Positions 9,783 through 23,800 of a stretch of DNA of 64,000 bases are shown piece after piece; position 1 is the stretch's first letter, and each line of letters begins with the position of its first letter. Below the pieces are notes generated by a model that worked only from the letters and a program-made list of their open reading frames with translations, was not told the DNA's origin and did not search any database. This DNA is from Bolinopsis microptera (lineage: Eukaryota; Ctenophora; Tentaculata; Lobata; Bolinopsidae): NCBI RefSeq assembly GCF_026151205.1, contig NC_087081.1, forward strand, positions 744,001 to 808,000, given 5' to 3'. The translations under genes were made by a program, and so were the position numbers.

Positions 9783-9923
9783 AGAGGGGACATCTGACTG
9801 CAGAAGATGTAAAGAGTATCAGAGCCTTCCTGGTTCTGTCAGCTAAACAGAGTCTAATGAGGACACGCTCACCTGAAACGGAAGATATCTCCTGCATTCT
9901 CAGCTACCTTGTCTCTAATAAGA
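9783..9923 (+). CDS. NBEA: Neurobeachin-family exon B7
   Basis: 141 nt from TTGTTTTAG to AAGA|GTGAGT, entering with 2 nt and leaving in phase 1. The translation has GHLTAEDVKSIRAFLVLSAK, then QSLMRTRS and ISCILSYLVSNK. The NBEA/LRBA counterpart is the EILSLRAF-hydrophobic-L-hydrophobic-x-KQL-x-M helix, followed by E-hydrophobic-x-x-ILNYLL. Although inside the noisy stretch, the frame is intact. The intron after it starts with CRE/E-box repeats. Confidence 0.85.
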
Positions 9924-9929
9924 GTGAGT

Positions 9930-10150
9930 AGTCACGTGGGGTGTGACGTCATGGCACGTGGTGTGGTACGTCAATAGGATGCACGTGGGGGTGACGGCAA
10001 ATCGGCGCACCTGGGGGTGTGACTCATGGCACGTGGTGTGTGCGACGTTCATGAGCACGTGGGGTGTGAGACGTCATGGCACGAGGTGATGGACTGTCAT
10101 GGCACGTGTGGGTGTGGGACGTCATCATAGTATTGTTGCAGCGCCGTGGA
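9930..10150. repeat. CRE/E-box minisatellite after exon B7 (noisy)
   Basis: About nine irregular units of GTCACGTGGGGTGTGACGTC type, containing CACGTG and TGACGTCA, begin within 10 bp of the B7 donor. Same family as at 836-1,145. The inverted partner is at about 11,110-11,320. Confidence 0.8.
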
Positions 10151-10301
10151 ACGTTGTGTGACGATCTGCATCAATATTATATGAACCCACTAACTTTTGG
10201 GAAGATAAGATACATGGTATAAATGTTAAGTCATGCAAACTAATCCAAAGTGTGTTCCAACTTTTGTAACCTATGCCCTCTAATATGTACGACATTTTCA
10301 G

Positions 10302-10370
10302 GTGACATTCTTAGAGATATGCTCATGCTGCTTCTAGCCTTGATATCAGAACACCAAACGCAGCTATTCT
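10302..10370 (+). CDS. NBEA: Neurobeachin-family exon B8 (3' end unresolved)
   Basis: After TTTTCAG the codons give DILRDMLMLLLALISEHQ, then TQLFS, completing the phase-1 codon from B7. NBEA/LRBA have [ED]-[NS]-hydrophobic-x-D-[VM]-L-x-LL-[VL]-AL-[MI]-SEHP at this point. No convincing donor is seen; the frame is lost at about 10,372 in low-quality sequence. The inverted partner is at about 10,845-10,915. No later exon follows on this strand because the sequence folds back at about 10,600. Confidence 0.75.
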
Positions 10371-11629
10371 CCTAATTAAAACGCACTGCTTAGGTTCGTA
10401 GTTTGAACGAATAACTATGTGAAGAAACGCTCTTTACATGACATACTGTTATGTCTAAGATGGGTAATGCCAGTAATTTTAAATAAAACCGGTCTAACGA
10501 CTAGATTTACATTTTAGGTTTTGTAGTTAGGCGGGTAAAGGTGCAACAACTAATTTACATTTCCTCTCAACCAACAACGAAGATTCAACACTACGTGTAG
10601 GAGGAGGAAAGAAGAGAGATAGTGTAAAAAAATCTATTAGCGTTAGAAACCTTTACCCCTCCTAACTCATCTTCCCTAAAAGGTAAATCTCTAGTCCGTT
10701 GACCTTGTTTATTTTATTAAATTACCTGGCAATATTCCCATCTCTTAGAATACTGTTCAGTGCAATGTTCATTAAGCATTTCTTCAATGTTTTTTATTTA
10801 AACTAAACTACGGAACCTAGCAGTGAAGATTCTTACTTAAGGGAAGAATAGTCCTCTGGTTGCGTGTGCTGTCATAATCAAGCTAGAAGCAGCCGTGCAG
10901 CATATCTACTCTATGATTTCTGCCCCACCTTCCTGAAAATGGAGTACCAATGTATAGAGAATATTTCTACATAGTGGACTCATTTGACAGACACGAATTT
11001 GTCTTTGCCGATGAATTAAATTGCATAAACCAGGATCTTACTGTGGCCCAAAAGTTAGTGGTGCAATATAATAGTGATGCAGATTCGTCACACAAACGTT
11101 TCCACGCGCACACACATCATAAGGATGACGTCCACACACCACGTGCCATGACGTCACACACCTCCACCTGCCCATGGACGGCACACCCCACGTGCCATGA
11201 CGTCACAAGAGCGACCACGTTGCCAAGGACGGCACAACCCCAGGTGCCATGAAGTCACACCCCCTGCCAGGACGACTCACACACCACAGTGCCATGACGT
11301 CACGAACACCTAGTCCCATGGGACTACTCACATCTTAATTAGAGACCAAAGGTAGCTGAGAATGCAGGAGATATCTTCCGTTTCAGGTGAGCGTGTCCTC
11401 ATTAGACTCCGGTTTAAGGCTGACAGAACCAGGAAGGCTCGCGAGACTCTTTTACATCTTCTGGCAGCTCAGATGTCCACGCTCTAAAACTAAGTTAGCA
11501 TTGGTTAACATAGGTGAAAATGATAAAAAGCAAATTCCTAACAGAACTGATGTCCAAGCGTGTGGTACAATTTTCAATAATCCTAAAATTAATTGGACGA
11601 ACAACAAAAAACCACGCATACAACAACAA

Positions 11630-14250
11630 CTCCCCCCTACCTTCGCCATAGCCACAAACCAAAAAGAGAAAACAAAACAAACAAACAAAAAGACCGCCCC
11701 TAACCTTCTACACAAAGAGAAACAACAACAAAACAACCTCCCCCCTACCTTCATCACAAAGAGCATACAAACAACACAACAACTAACTCCCCCCCTCTTC
11801 CCTCAACACAAAGAGAAAATATACAGACAACAACGAACTCCCCCCTAGAATAACTCATAAACACAAAGAGAAAACTCATACAACAAGGACCCCTACCTTC
11901 GACCACAAAAGAGAAAACAACAACAGACACACTCCCACCCTACCTCTACATAAGAGAAAACAACTACAACAACTTCCCTCCCTTAACCGTCAACAACATA
12001 GAGAAAACAACAACACACAACTCCCCACCGCTGCTACCTTCAACACAAAGAGAAAACAACATCAACAAACGATCCCCCCCTACCGTCAACAACTCAAAGA
12101 GAAAACCACAACACAACTCCCCCTACCTGCAACACAAAAGAGAAACTACAACAACATCCCTCCCCCCTACATACCTGCGACTCAAAGAGAGAAACCCAAA
12201 CAACTACATACGCCCCCCTACCTTCAACTCAAAGAGACAAACACTACAACAAGAACTCCCCCCTACCATTCTCTACACAAAGAGAAAACCAATCACAACA
12301 ACTGCCCCCCTACACGTTCTACACAATGAGAGACACAACAAACAAACACCATCCCCGCCTACCTGTTCTACACAAAGAGACAAAACAACAACTACAACTC
12401 CCCCGACCGTAAACACAAAGAGATAACAACAACAACGTACTCCTTCCCCCTACCTTCGACACAAAGATGAAGAAAACAACAACAACATACTCGCCCCCTA
12501 CCTTCAACACAAGAAGAGAAAAACGAAACAACATACGAACTCCCCCCTACCTGCGACACAAAGAGATAACAACAACATCTAACAGCCCCCCTATCCTTTC
12601 TACAGAACAAAGAGACCCAAACAGCGAACACAAATCCCCCTACCTTTGTCGACCTACAATAGAGAATAACAACAGCAAACAACTCCCCCCTTTAACCTTT
12701 CTACTACACAAAGAAAACAACAGCAACGAACTCCCCCCGACCTGCTACACGAAGAGAAAACAACAACCCAACACTCCCCCCTACCTTTCTACACTTAGAG
12801 AAAACAACAACAACAACAACTCCCCCCTACCTTTCAAACACAATGAGAAAACAACAACAACAACTCCCCCCCCCTACCTTCTACACAAAGGGAGAAAACA
12901 ACAACAACAACTCTCTCCCCCCGAACCCTTCTACAGAAGAGAAAACCAACATGCAACAAACGTCCCCCCTACGGTCTACACAAAGAGAAAACAACAGCAA
13001 CAACCTCTCCCCCTACCTTCTACACAAAGAGAAAACAACAACAACAACTCCCCCCTACCTTCTACACAAAGAGAAAACAACAACAACAACTCCCCCCTAC
13101 CTTCTACACAAAGAGAAAACAACAGCAACAACTCCCCCCTACCTTCTACACAAAGAGAAAACAACAGCACCACGCCCCCCTACCTGTCTAACAAGAGAAA
13201 ACAACAAACAACACTCCCCCCCCCCTACCCTTCTTCACAAAAGAGAAAACAAACAACAACAACTCCCCCCCTACCTTCTACAACTAAGAGAAAACAACAA
13301 CACAACTCCCCCCTACCTTCGACACAAAGAGAAAACAACAGCAACAAACTCCCCCCTACCTTCTACACAAAAGAGAAAACAACTGCAACAACTCCCCCCT
13401 AACCTGCTACAACAAAGAGAAAACAACAGCAACAACTCCCCCCCTCCGACCTTCTAACAAAAAACTACAAACAACAACTCCCCCCACCTGTCTACACCAA
13501 AGAGAAAACAACAACTAACAACACTCCCCCTAACCTTCAACCACATAGAGAAAAACTAACAACAACAACTCCCCCCTACCTTGCAACACAAAGAGAAAAC
13601 AACAACTACAACTCCCCCACTACCTTCTACAGAAAGAAAAAACAACGCATCAACTCCCCCCGACCTGCACACAAAGAGAAATCAACAGGCAACAATCGCC
13701 CCCCTCTATACCGTTCTACACGAAGAGAAAACAACTACAACCACTCCCCCTACACCCTGCGACACAAAGAGAAAACATACAACACAACTCCCCCTAACCG
13801 GCTACACACAGAGAACAACAGACAACAACAACGCCCCTCCCCCCGATACCGTCTACCCAAAGGAAAACAACAGCAACAACTCCCCCCTACCGTGCTACAC
13901 AAAGAGAAAGATCAACAACAACATCTCCCCCCTATAACCTTCGACACACAATAGAAAAAAACAACAACAACGCCCCCCTACCGTCTAACACAAGAGAGAA
14001 AACAACAACACACTCACCCCTAACCTTCTACACAAAGGAGAAAAACTACTACAACAACCCCCCCCTACCTCTAACAACCAAAGAGAAAACAACAACATCA
14101 ACTCCCCCCTACCTTTCAACACAAAGAGAAAAACAACACAAACATCTAACTTCCCCCTACCTGCTACTACACAAACTACAACAACAAACTCCCCCCTAAA
14201 CTTCGTACACAAGAGAAAACAACAACAACAACTCCCCCCTACCTTCGAAC
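11630..14250. repeat. Minisatellite (C/A-rich strand), right arm
   Basis: Units of about 40 bp (CCCCTACCTTCTACACAAAG followed by AGAAAACAACAACAACAACT), best preserved at 13,012-13,170. Long open frames across it (a few hundred residues of Lys/Thr/Pro-rich repeats) come only from repeat periodicity and are not taken as genes. Confidence 0.9.
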
Positions 14251-17200
14251 ACAAAAGAGCCCCACCTCAGGAGTGAACCCAGGAATACTCCCCGGAGAAA
14301 CGAGTTAGATAATCCGGGAACAAAGACGTTTCAGACTCTTCTACATCACAACTCTCAGCTCCCCCCCTACAAACGCAGATGCTTAAACATTGATGTTGAG
14401 TAATAGATTATCTTTCAACCTGAAAACAAAGCTGGCGGACGTCAGGTGAAATGTATTACGGGTGTGCTGTATAGTAAAGTGTGTGACGTGTCGGGTTTGC
14501 GAAAGAATAAGACTAAGCAGGGTTGTCCACCTAACGCTCCCTCTTATGGGGCGAAAAGGTGTGGGCAAAATCTCTTTAAAAACTCGCTTCTGAACGGCCA
14601 ACATAAGAAAGGTGGTAATTGTAAGAATGACAATACGGCACTGAAATAGTATAGTAAATGTTACGTAAGTGCTTACAGTTCCGGAACGAGCTACCTACAA
14701 TACCTGAACTTGTACTGAAGTCTGTTGAACCCACACTCAGTCCGCAAACAAGATGTCGTTAATAAGGCTGTTCGGACAGTGGGGGCCCTGCTTATCGCTA
14801 CCAAAGTTCTCTGCGTTTGTAAAATGTCCTAACTTTCAGTTTGTGGGGAGTGAAAACAACTAATTCTTCAAAACGTTTCAATGTTGTCACATTTTCCCAG
14901 ATTTTCGTCTCAATTTCTAGTAGATACGAAAATAGTAATCAAAGCCACAAGAAGATGGGCGGGATACCCTGCATACAGAGAGTTGTCGAATTGAGCTGGT
15001 AAAGGGTATACAATAACAACTCCCTCTAGCAATTCTATAGGATTTTTTTCCCGACCTCATGTGCCGATGGCCAAAAAAGACGTAAGGGCAATCTGACAAA
15101 CGTAATCTACTCAACGATCGGGTCTCTTGTATAAGTCAATGAGGGGAGGTCCCGAAAGGTTAGGAGTCCCGACGGTTAACTTACGAACCGACGAAGCAAG
15201 CGCCACTCGCTGCGCTCACGTTTCCAAATAGACCACACTCTCCCCTATAAGTATTTAGTATAAAAGGAACCGATTGTTGCGCGCGCGCGCCATTATGTTT
15301 AATTAATTCCAGGCATACAACGCAGCTGTTTAGTGCTTGACGTCTGTTTCACAGGTTCCATCGGGTTACCATTAACCCTAATGCTTAAATAAGCCATTAT
15401 AGTCAGCTAACGAATCAATCACAATAGAAGTTGAAATCTTTTTTGTTGAATACAAGGCTTAATACATTATCGAGTTAACAAATTCAGCATGTCCAAAAAC
15501 AAATGTATATTATTATATCAGGGCTTGCATAACAACCTTCGGGGTGCCGATTAATGTATCACTGAATCGTACAAAAAAATTAAAAAACACCTTAAGCGTT
15601 GAAAAAGCGAGGACAACTATAAAGAACAGAGGCTACTTTACATTTGCACATGCAAGAAGCAACTAATCACAAGATTGCGAAGTATGCTGTTATAGAATCC
15701 CTAGTAGAGTCTAATGGTGACTTCTAGGATAATTGTGTGCCGTAAGACATCAATATGTAGGTAGTTTATGTTAGAATTACAAATAATTAACTAGGATGAG
15801 ACAGAGTAGTTTAGGACAGTTACTAATAAAGTTGGCATACATGCTGGAATATGACGTTGACATGATACGCAACGTTAAACACGAAACAAACCGCGCAAAA
15901 TATGAAATGAGCTACAACCAAACACAACAGAAGTATCGACTGGGCGCGACACCTCTGTTGGCGCGAAGAATTATGTACAAGTCTGCACGCCTAAGTATAA
16001 TGAAAACATTAATCACGTGCGCCAAACACCTCTCTGGGATTCAATAAAGTAAGATCATTGTAGGCAGTAGTGGAAAATATGATCGTGCGTGGTGTTAACC
16101 CCGCGGCGAAAATTCTGGTTTAAGAAGCGATATTGGAGAGTCTTAAAGTTTAAACTATGTACCATCCAAGGGAAAGGAAAGCCTCGAGGGGCAAGCGTCA
16201 CTCAGGACTCGGCCGTAGGTGAGTTTGTCGTCCCACAAAGAGACAATCGCGATAGTGATCTAGTCAACCCCGAGGGACGGTGAGCGGTCGGCACATCGGC
16301 CATCTGCTGTGAGTCCAACGGTAAACTGACCAATTGGTATGAGCCGCTCGACTTGAACCAAGTCAATCACGAAACATGCCAGAGCCAGTTTGCGCTACTC
16401 ACAGCTACCTGGCGTGACGTCTCGTGTCGCGCCGAGAGTCGAGCGGGGTGACAGTCTTGCAAGGCAACAAGCAGGTGGTATCCTTAGAGAGGCGGAGATC
16501 CAATGTGTGTTAGTCTGAGGGAGAAAGTTTTTAAGGTTGAAGGGAGTGGTGTTAGTCTGAGGTAGAAGGTGTAGTCTGGAGGAGAAGGTGTTTAGTTTTT
16601 CCGAGGATTTAACGGTGATTAGAGAATCTTGAGAAGGCAGCCGGTCCTGAACCCGAACACACAACCAGATTAATGGGATCAATTGGACAAACAATAACTT
16701 GCCAAATTCCCGTGCAGCATGACACAAAATGGTGGCGAAAACCGGTTTACCTGTTCTTAACTTATAATTTAAGACCAATAAATTTCCATAGACACACAAC
16801 TACACACCCTCGACACCACTTGAAGATCACTCCCCTCAGTCAGTTAAAATGTCTTGGGAGTTTTTTCGAGGTTGTATAGAAATGGTAGTAATAGTTGTAA
16901 CAAGGGAGTGTAAACTCCAAAAAAAGAACTTTCGGCGGCAGTAAATTCGCTTTGCTGTTTATCCTGAAGTACGGAAAAAATAAAGTCACTACGGAATGAC
17001 CTGTTAAACTGTACAACCACACAAAATCTATCCATAATAATTTATATCGAGCGCCAATTTTGGCGCAGACTCTTCTAGGCAAAAGTTCATGAGAAAGGAA
17101 TAACAGATATTTGCACGTTTTTCAGTCGTACTGTCTCAGGGGTGGATATTCGCCGGCGCCACGAAAAGTCAAGAACCAGATTTTTCATATGTGCTCCCTC

Positions 17201-17732
17201 GCGTCTCCACTCCTAAGTGGGGCATTGCAACTCCCCTTCCATTATTCGCTCACACCTCAGATTTATGCGTTTTGATACATAGTTTGATCTGAAGTTTTTG
17301 ATGGTTTTTTCTGTAACTAAACGTTTTAACCAAGTTGCCCATAGGAGCGCCGATTGGGGAATGTAATGGTCTATCCTGTGTGCGAGTGTAATTAACTATT
17401 AAAAAGAGTATAGCGACTATACAAGACTTAGGAAACTGGAACGAGTTCGTTCCGCAAACCATTTTCGATAAATTGGTGTGTTTGGTAAGATTTTAAAAAT
17501 CTACACCCCCATCAAACCCTGAAGATCGTCTATAAAGATATCAATTGATGCTTCGGTAAGGACAAAAAGCATTGGAGAACAATTTTTAGAATACGCGAGC
17601 TCGACAACATATCGTAAAAAATATCTCAAAGTGGACGCGGACCCCGGACCTCCCCACCCCCCCCCCACCCCCCCCCGGTAAAATATTATACATACGACCT
17701 GAAAACCAACAACTGTTCTCCAGCGAAAAATT

Positions 17733-18475
17733 TATGGACAAGGCGACTTCTTGTGGAGTGTTGCCACTCATGATCTTACTGAGCGGCTGTGGCTACACAG
17801 CGGCTGCAGCTGCCGACTTGGACTGGACGATTGGTACGGGAGACAACAAATTTGGTTTCGCGCGGTTCAGACAAGCAATCAAACAACTGAAAACGGCACG
17901 AACCACAAAGTAGTCAGCGGAAAAGACAACGCTTGCGAGGGAGACACGGTAAGTGAGATACGGCAAGCATGGAGTTGTGGCTCGACGCCTAGTCAATCAG
18001 ATGTGGTTCAACTCATGTATGCGAGTTGCAGTTCCAAACTTTCACACTGAAAAACACAATGAGGATGGGCAGACATCCTGGCATACTGGGTTCCCAGTCA
18101 GAGGGTGAATTCTGGGTTTCGATATACTCTCTACACCGAAGGGCAGATTGGGGTTTCGGACTTTTTTTTTTTCTCTTTTCTTTAATAGTTTTCCTTTCTC
18201 TAGACCATGAGGACCGAAGGGATAGTTGGGCGCGGAACCAAGAAAACATCAGACGGCAACATAAAGTACCAAAGTGACACTGCGAGAATAGTACCAATCT
18301 GGAAATGTGGAAACTGTAACGCGATGAGTTAAAAAAATTGAGGTAGGATTCACAGTCACATACTGAGCAAAATTTGAGGTATTTGTTCAGAGCCTAATAC
18401 GGAATCGTTAGGGTAAGCTGTAGTGGGGCGCGTTCCTGTAAACAAGACTCGAAGAGTCCTAGGTCATCCGCCTCG
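17733..18475 (+). pseudogene. Broken copy of the triple-repeat secreted-protein gene
   Basis: This starts with ATGGACAAGGCGACTTCTTG and follows the gene at 3,221-2,673 in mirror orientation, ending near the CGAAGAGTCCTAGGTCATCC relic. It has many indels and no usable frame, and is longer than the intact copy (about 740 against 549 bp), typical of insertion-rich read errors. It may be only a sequencing artefact of the intact gene. Confidence 0.75.
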
Positions 18476-20895
18476 TAGATATTCAAGAGGGAGGACGGAT
18501 CATTAATGATAAAATTACAAGCCACAGAACTACCTCCTCAACCAAACTGCCTATACATAAACATGTAATCTTGAAATATTGAGCCGACAGACACAGTCTT
18601 TTAGAAGACGAAAGATATAAGCGCAACAAAATGCATTGTATGAAAATTGAAAGGATGCAAAGTTGTGAAAAGTTTTATCCAAGCGTATCGAACAACCGCA
18701 CCCGCGGGGGAAGTTGTGTGGGGACACATTTCCAGGACGTTAGTGTGAGAAAGACAAGCGCAAACCCGCTTTCCCATACGAGAGGCTCTCTCTTTTGCTA
18801 TTGTATCAGACTAATTTATTCATTGGAAGATTGGAAGGACACGAACCGAGACTTGAACCTTGTTCACGCCTCTGATCTCCCTTCACAAGACCCCCCAAAC
18901 CTAAAGAAGATGATTGTTTCAACGAAGTAGAAAGATAGTTGCACAGGGACACTCATCTGAATTGTGAGTTAAGAAGCACTGCAAACACAATGCACAACCA
19001 GACCCCATAAATGTTGGTGAAAAGCGTGCTTCACTAGGGAACAGTTTGACCTGAGCATAAGGTTTATTAGGGTATCTAGGGTTAAGAGAGATCAAGTCTG
19101 TGGGTCGGTGAGATCTGTTTACTACTCACCATATGACAAGAATAATGTTGAAAAGCGATTTAACGGATAAGGAAGCACTAATCGGGTTGTTCGGGTCTTT
19201 TGGTGTTATCACGCTTCTCACCAACCCCTCTCCGTTATGCAGTGGAAAGTTTCGAGTATTGAATATCGTTATATCAGAGTCTTACACATGGAAACGGGTC
19301 TGTTAGATTCCGCTAAATATTGATTCTAACCCTATAGTTGTCATTAACTTCTCTGTTTCAGAACGTCTCTCAATAAGGGAAGTGACACAAAAAACTAGGA
19401 AACCTTTGTTTGCTTGCTATTTGCAACCTATACACCCTCCACACACCCAAACCATATGGCGTGCAGGATCGTGCATCACACCAACGTGTCTAGACTTTTG
19501 CTCTTCAACAGGACATAGCATACTGACAGATGACTGCAAAATTAAACGAAAGTACAAGAACTATACAAAGTTACAAATTAAGCAAAGTAAACTTTACAAA
19601 TCCTATCGCAAGATGTGTGAGTTGATGGAAGAGAAGGGAGCGCAGGGACCATTCTGGATTCCTATTCCCTAAGAAATGTAGTCGTGCTGTGAGACAATTT
19701 TATCCGAAGGGGGAGCAACTGTCTTCTCGACGCCGTTCCAAGGCAGTACATAGCGCACGTGGGAACTGTTCACAAAAAGAGTCGAATAGAGGGTGTGTAT
19801 CTGTGGGAGAACACCTGAACAGAGAGACTTTTTTAATAACTGCGGAACAGAGGGGTTTTTAATAACTGAATAGAGGGTTGGAATTACTGAAGAGAGGGTT
19901 CTTTAGAAACATCTGAGGTCAGGCTTTAAGCTTCTAATTGGTAGAGCACCACACCAAGCGTTATGTAATTATATCGCGACGACTAAAAGCTACTTAATTA
20001 CTACAGCAATATAACGAACCTCAAAACAAATCTGTCCCGTTACAAGCGTTAGGATTTATTACTGAATATCAGGGGAGTTAGCAAGTTTCCCCACTGTAGT
20101 ATGATGTTTCTGACATTCGACCGTGCGGGTATCGGCAACATCGGGCTCGTATACGGTCATTGGTACGCCGTGCCGGAGGTGGATTAGGTTAAACATCGTG
20201 TCACATAGTACCCTTGAGAACACGTAATACAAGCACAATCATAGACAAAGAGCGCGGACACCCCCTCCCACTATAACTACTAAGGTAAATGATTGTTGAC
20301 GCTAACACGGGCGTGCCAAGATTCACACAACACGTTGACATGAATGTACACACGACCACGTGCTCTGCAGTTCACTACACTCCTTCGTAACCGTCCTATG
20401 ACGGCAACACACCACGTGTCTGACGTCACACACCCACGTGTCTTGACGTTCTTCACTCCACGTGGCAGGACGGCTAACAACCACGGAACGCATGACGTCC
20501 ACACCCACGTGTCAGGAGCGAGCCACAACAGGCCACGTAAGCGGGTCGGATGTCGTCGTCTCCACACACGTAACGTCAGAATTGCATACACACACCACGT
20601 GTCATACGTCACCTCCATACTTCACTGACGTCACACTCCACGTAACGTCATGAGACTCACCTTGTAATGCAGCCCCAAGTCGGTCAGACGAGATGGTGTG
20701 GGATAGGTAGACAGGACCCAATATTACGTTATTCGTGGACAGATGGCCCAGAAAGGCTCGCTACCGCGTTCTGGGACGTTGGACCCATTTGAACTCGTGT
20801 CAAACGGCGGAATGATATTAAAATAGTTTATTTTTACAGTAAGCAGACTTCGGGCGTGTCCCCTTGTAGTTGAAGGCGGTTATGCGCTGCCATGT

Positions 20896-23800
20896 GTCAC
20901 AAAATGTCTTTGTGTGCAGTATCCGTCCTCGATCCTTGATTCTATTGAAGTCAAATATTGTCCCTTGGCAAATATTAAAAATATATTACTCGAAGCACAT
21001 TGAATGAGTGGGGTCCACTTTAGAGAAAAATTGACTGCCCTGACTCGATCTGTGTGTCTAACACAAGGGATACATAACCACCTCGCTTAGGGGTAAACAT
21101 TCCAAATCTTGTGCTCAGAGCTAATCTACCGGGACATTAAGGATGACAGCTCTGCGCAGCTCTTCATTCTGTGATATACGTACACCACGGATATCATGTA
21201 CCACTGAGGAAGTTATGAGTTTTAGAACACAAGGATATTCTTTTAAAGTAATATTTTCTCATATATGTACATATTCTAAGATCCCCTCAAATACAAATAC
21301 TCATGTTGAAGACTAAGGAAGGTAGTATTAGAATCTACACAGTGACTACACAGTGACTACACAGTGACTAATCATTATACCGCTAGGAAGATCCTGCTAA
21401 TGCATATTCCATTAAAATGAACATCAAGACATCCACATCTTTCACAAGCCATTGTTTTAATACGAACTGCAGGAATCTACTGCATTAGTATAAAACCTTT
21501 GTCCCCAGGTCAGAGGCTATCGGGCGGAGCTCTCCTAATTAGGCATTAATCGTAGTCACGTGACTAACGCAAGTCCAAGCTGACTAACGCAGAGTCACGC
21601 TGGACTTAAACGCAAGTCACGGACGATAAAACGCATGTCAGTACATAACGAGCTGAGTCCACTGAACTACTGCAAGTCACATCACACTAGTTACGGAGAG
21701 CGATAACCTCCTATAATCTAAGTGAGAGAGATCTACAACATGTCTCTAACAAGCCGACAGTTTACTAGGCGGTTGCATTTTACTGCATCCACAAACGATT
21801 AAGAATGACGGGGTTATAACCCTCGCCCGGTATTTCTCGTCCGAACTAGACACGAATTTGCGCTTGCTGATGTGGAACGAACATTTGTTGATGGGGCCCT
21901 GGGGTGGAGGCTCTTTGTGCGGATGAACGGGGAGAGAACTGTTAACTTCAAAGGTAACGCACTAATGGTTAAACTTACTTTTCAATTTGTTTAAGTGATT
22001 AGAACACAGAGACCGTTCACTGGGTAGAATGCTCTTCGAGGATGACTCCTATTATGGTGAAATCAGCGCCCAAGCAGGATGTTAAACACACCTTTCAATC
22101 TGAACTCACTCTTTGCCACTTACCATGTTCACAGATTGATCCTTTTTGCAAAATTCGAACGATTACTTGTTTACTTCAGAGTGGACGACTGGTTTACACG
22201 CCGGGTACCAAACATAGACCGATAGAAGTGCGACATAGATTCGTAGCCGCTACAGAGTCCATGTACTGACTATATGTGGTCGAGGGTGACCATTGATCAG
22301 GGTAGAGTTTAGTGGGCAATCAACCGCTTCATGTGGGCGGCGCTTCATTTCTCAAATTTGGGTTTAGAGATCCGTCCGCCCAGAATTAATCAAATCAGTG
22401 ATGTGCGGCGAACCCAAGCTGATTTTCACAATGCCGGATGTCCTCAAACGAGCAAAGACGGAGGGACATGTTTCAGAAAACAAAACGACAGACTACAGCT
22501 CCAGTGTAATGGAGCACAGATATTCGACTTCAACTGTTAAAGGAAAGCTACGCGCTCTCACACATGGGCAAGGACAAGGGTGTGCTCTCTGCATGATTGG
22601 CGCAAGAGATTAGGCGAACTCGAATAATGGGGTTCGACTCAGCTTCAATTCCCGTCGTCAGCAGCTCAAGAACAATAAGTCCGTGTCCTTTAGTTGTCGT
22701 ATTTAACTGATACATTTAAAGGTATACTATTACATCAGAAGAAGCCTTACGGATTGGACTGATCAGTCAAGATCACCTTCCTCCAAATATGCACCAAATC
22801 CAGCATGCGTGCAGACTATGTAAGAAGAGTCGGTGTTTAGCTGTCTTTTTGGTACAAAGCAATTGCATGAGAGGTGAGACTTTATATGGGGCTGATGACT
22901 TTCTTACTACTGACCAGGAAAAGGAACCCTTAATTTGATGTTCTGATAAAGAACAACCCTACATGGACATTGGGACGGAATGACATTAAATACTATGTGT
23001 AAAGCGGGCTCAACATAGTAGCGCTGTTTGTGTTTTAAAAGTAGCAATGTGACTTCTAACTTTCTGACCTCAAGTACTTAATTAAACACGCACAGAATTC
23101 ATTCTATAGCACCAAGCATACCGCGCGTCGGGTGGGTCGAGTCCGAAATACCCGAAACTTCCGCCACTTTGGCAGGAGGGTTGGTCATGCTTAGCCCGTG
23201 ATGAGTCTGCCCCGCTGTTGCCTCGGCACGGGTTGTGCTAACCAGTATAATCTGGTTGCGTTCATAGCTGAGTATCCCGACCCCGTACCATTTTAACCCG
23301 TAGCGAAAACAAATGAGAGTTACAGGTATAGATAGTGAACTTGTGTTGTTACTTTTATTAGCTGAAAAGACGATGATAACCACTTTTTGAAAGACTCTTT
23401 AGCAACAAACTATAACGTCTGAGCAATAATAGTGGTCTGAGTCGTTCTCTCTTGCAATACAATCACTCAACACAAAATAGAATCAATATTCTAATAATTT
23501 CAATTTGCAAGATTTTAAAACATGACAAGAAGTCAAAGGTAAAACTGACTCAGTAAAAGGAAGGGTTGGTAAGTTCGGTAACAAGTAGCGCGGGGCCAAC
23601 GAACCCACATTTCACGGTGAACCGGTTTGAAGGGCCATCGTGCGAGGGGCGGTATTGTTTGTAAGCCGGTTGTTGTGGGCAAGGGTGAATTCGTAAACCG
23701 GTGCTAACTTAAGGATACGGATTCCTCTAGGTTGCTTGAGGTTACGGACAAGGGGGTCAGATTGTGCCTCTGTATTTCTTCCATCGTTAAAATAAAATTA

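Larger units (their letters stand above)
10605..20895 (-). repeat. Inverted, degraded copy of 625-10,595 (palindrome right arm)
   Basis: Reverse-complement relics appear in mirror order: exon B8 (about 10,845-10,915), B7 (11,350-11,490), the CRE repeats (11,110-11,320), the 40-bp minisatellite (11,630-14,250), B6 (14,246-14,400), B5 (14,703-14,812), B4 (16,180-16,400), the secreted-protein gene (17,733-18,475), the RT tail (about 18,640-18,900), B3 (19,680-19,850), B2 (20,030-20,170), the CRE array (20,340-20,660) and B1 (20,660-20,830). All carry indels. Similarity fades at about 20,895, matching about 625 on the left. In this orientation the exons are colinear with the 5' exons at 30-41 kb. 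Confidence 0.9.

Noticed and set aside
11387-14254. Lys/Thr/Pro-rich open frames up to 311 residues
   Set aside because: They follow the 40-bp minisatellite in noisy sequence; the frame changes between units and the mirrored arm does not preserve it.
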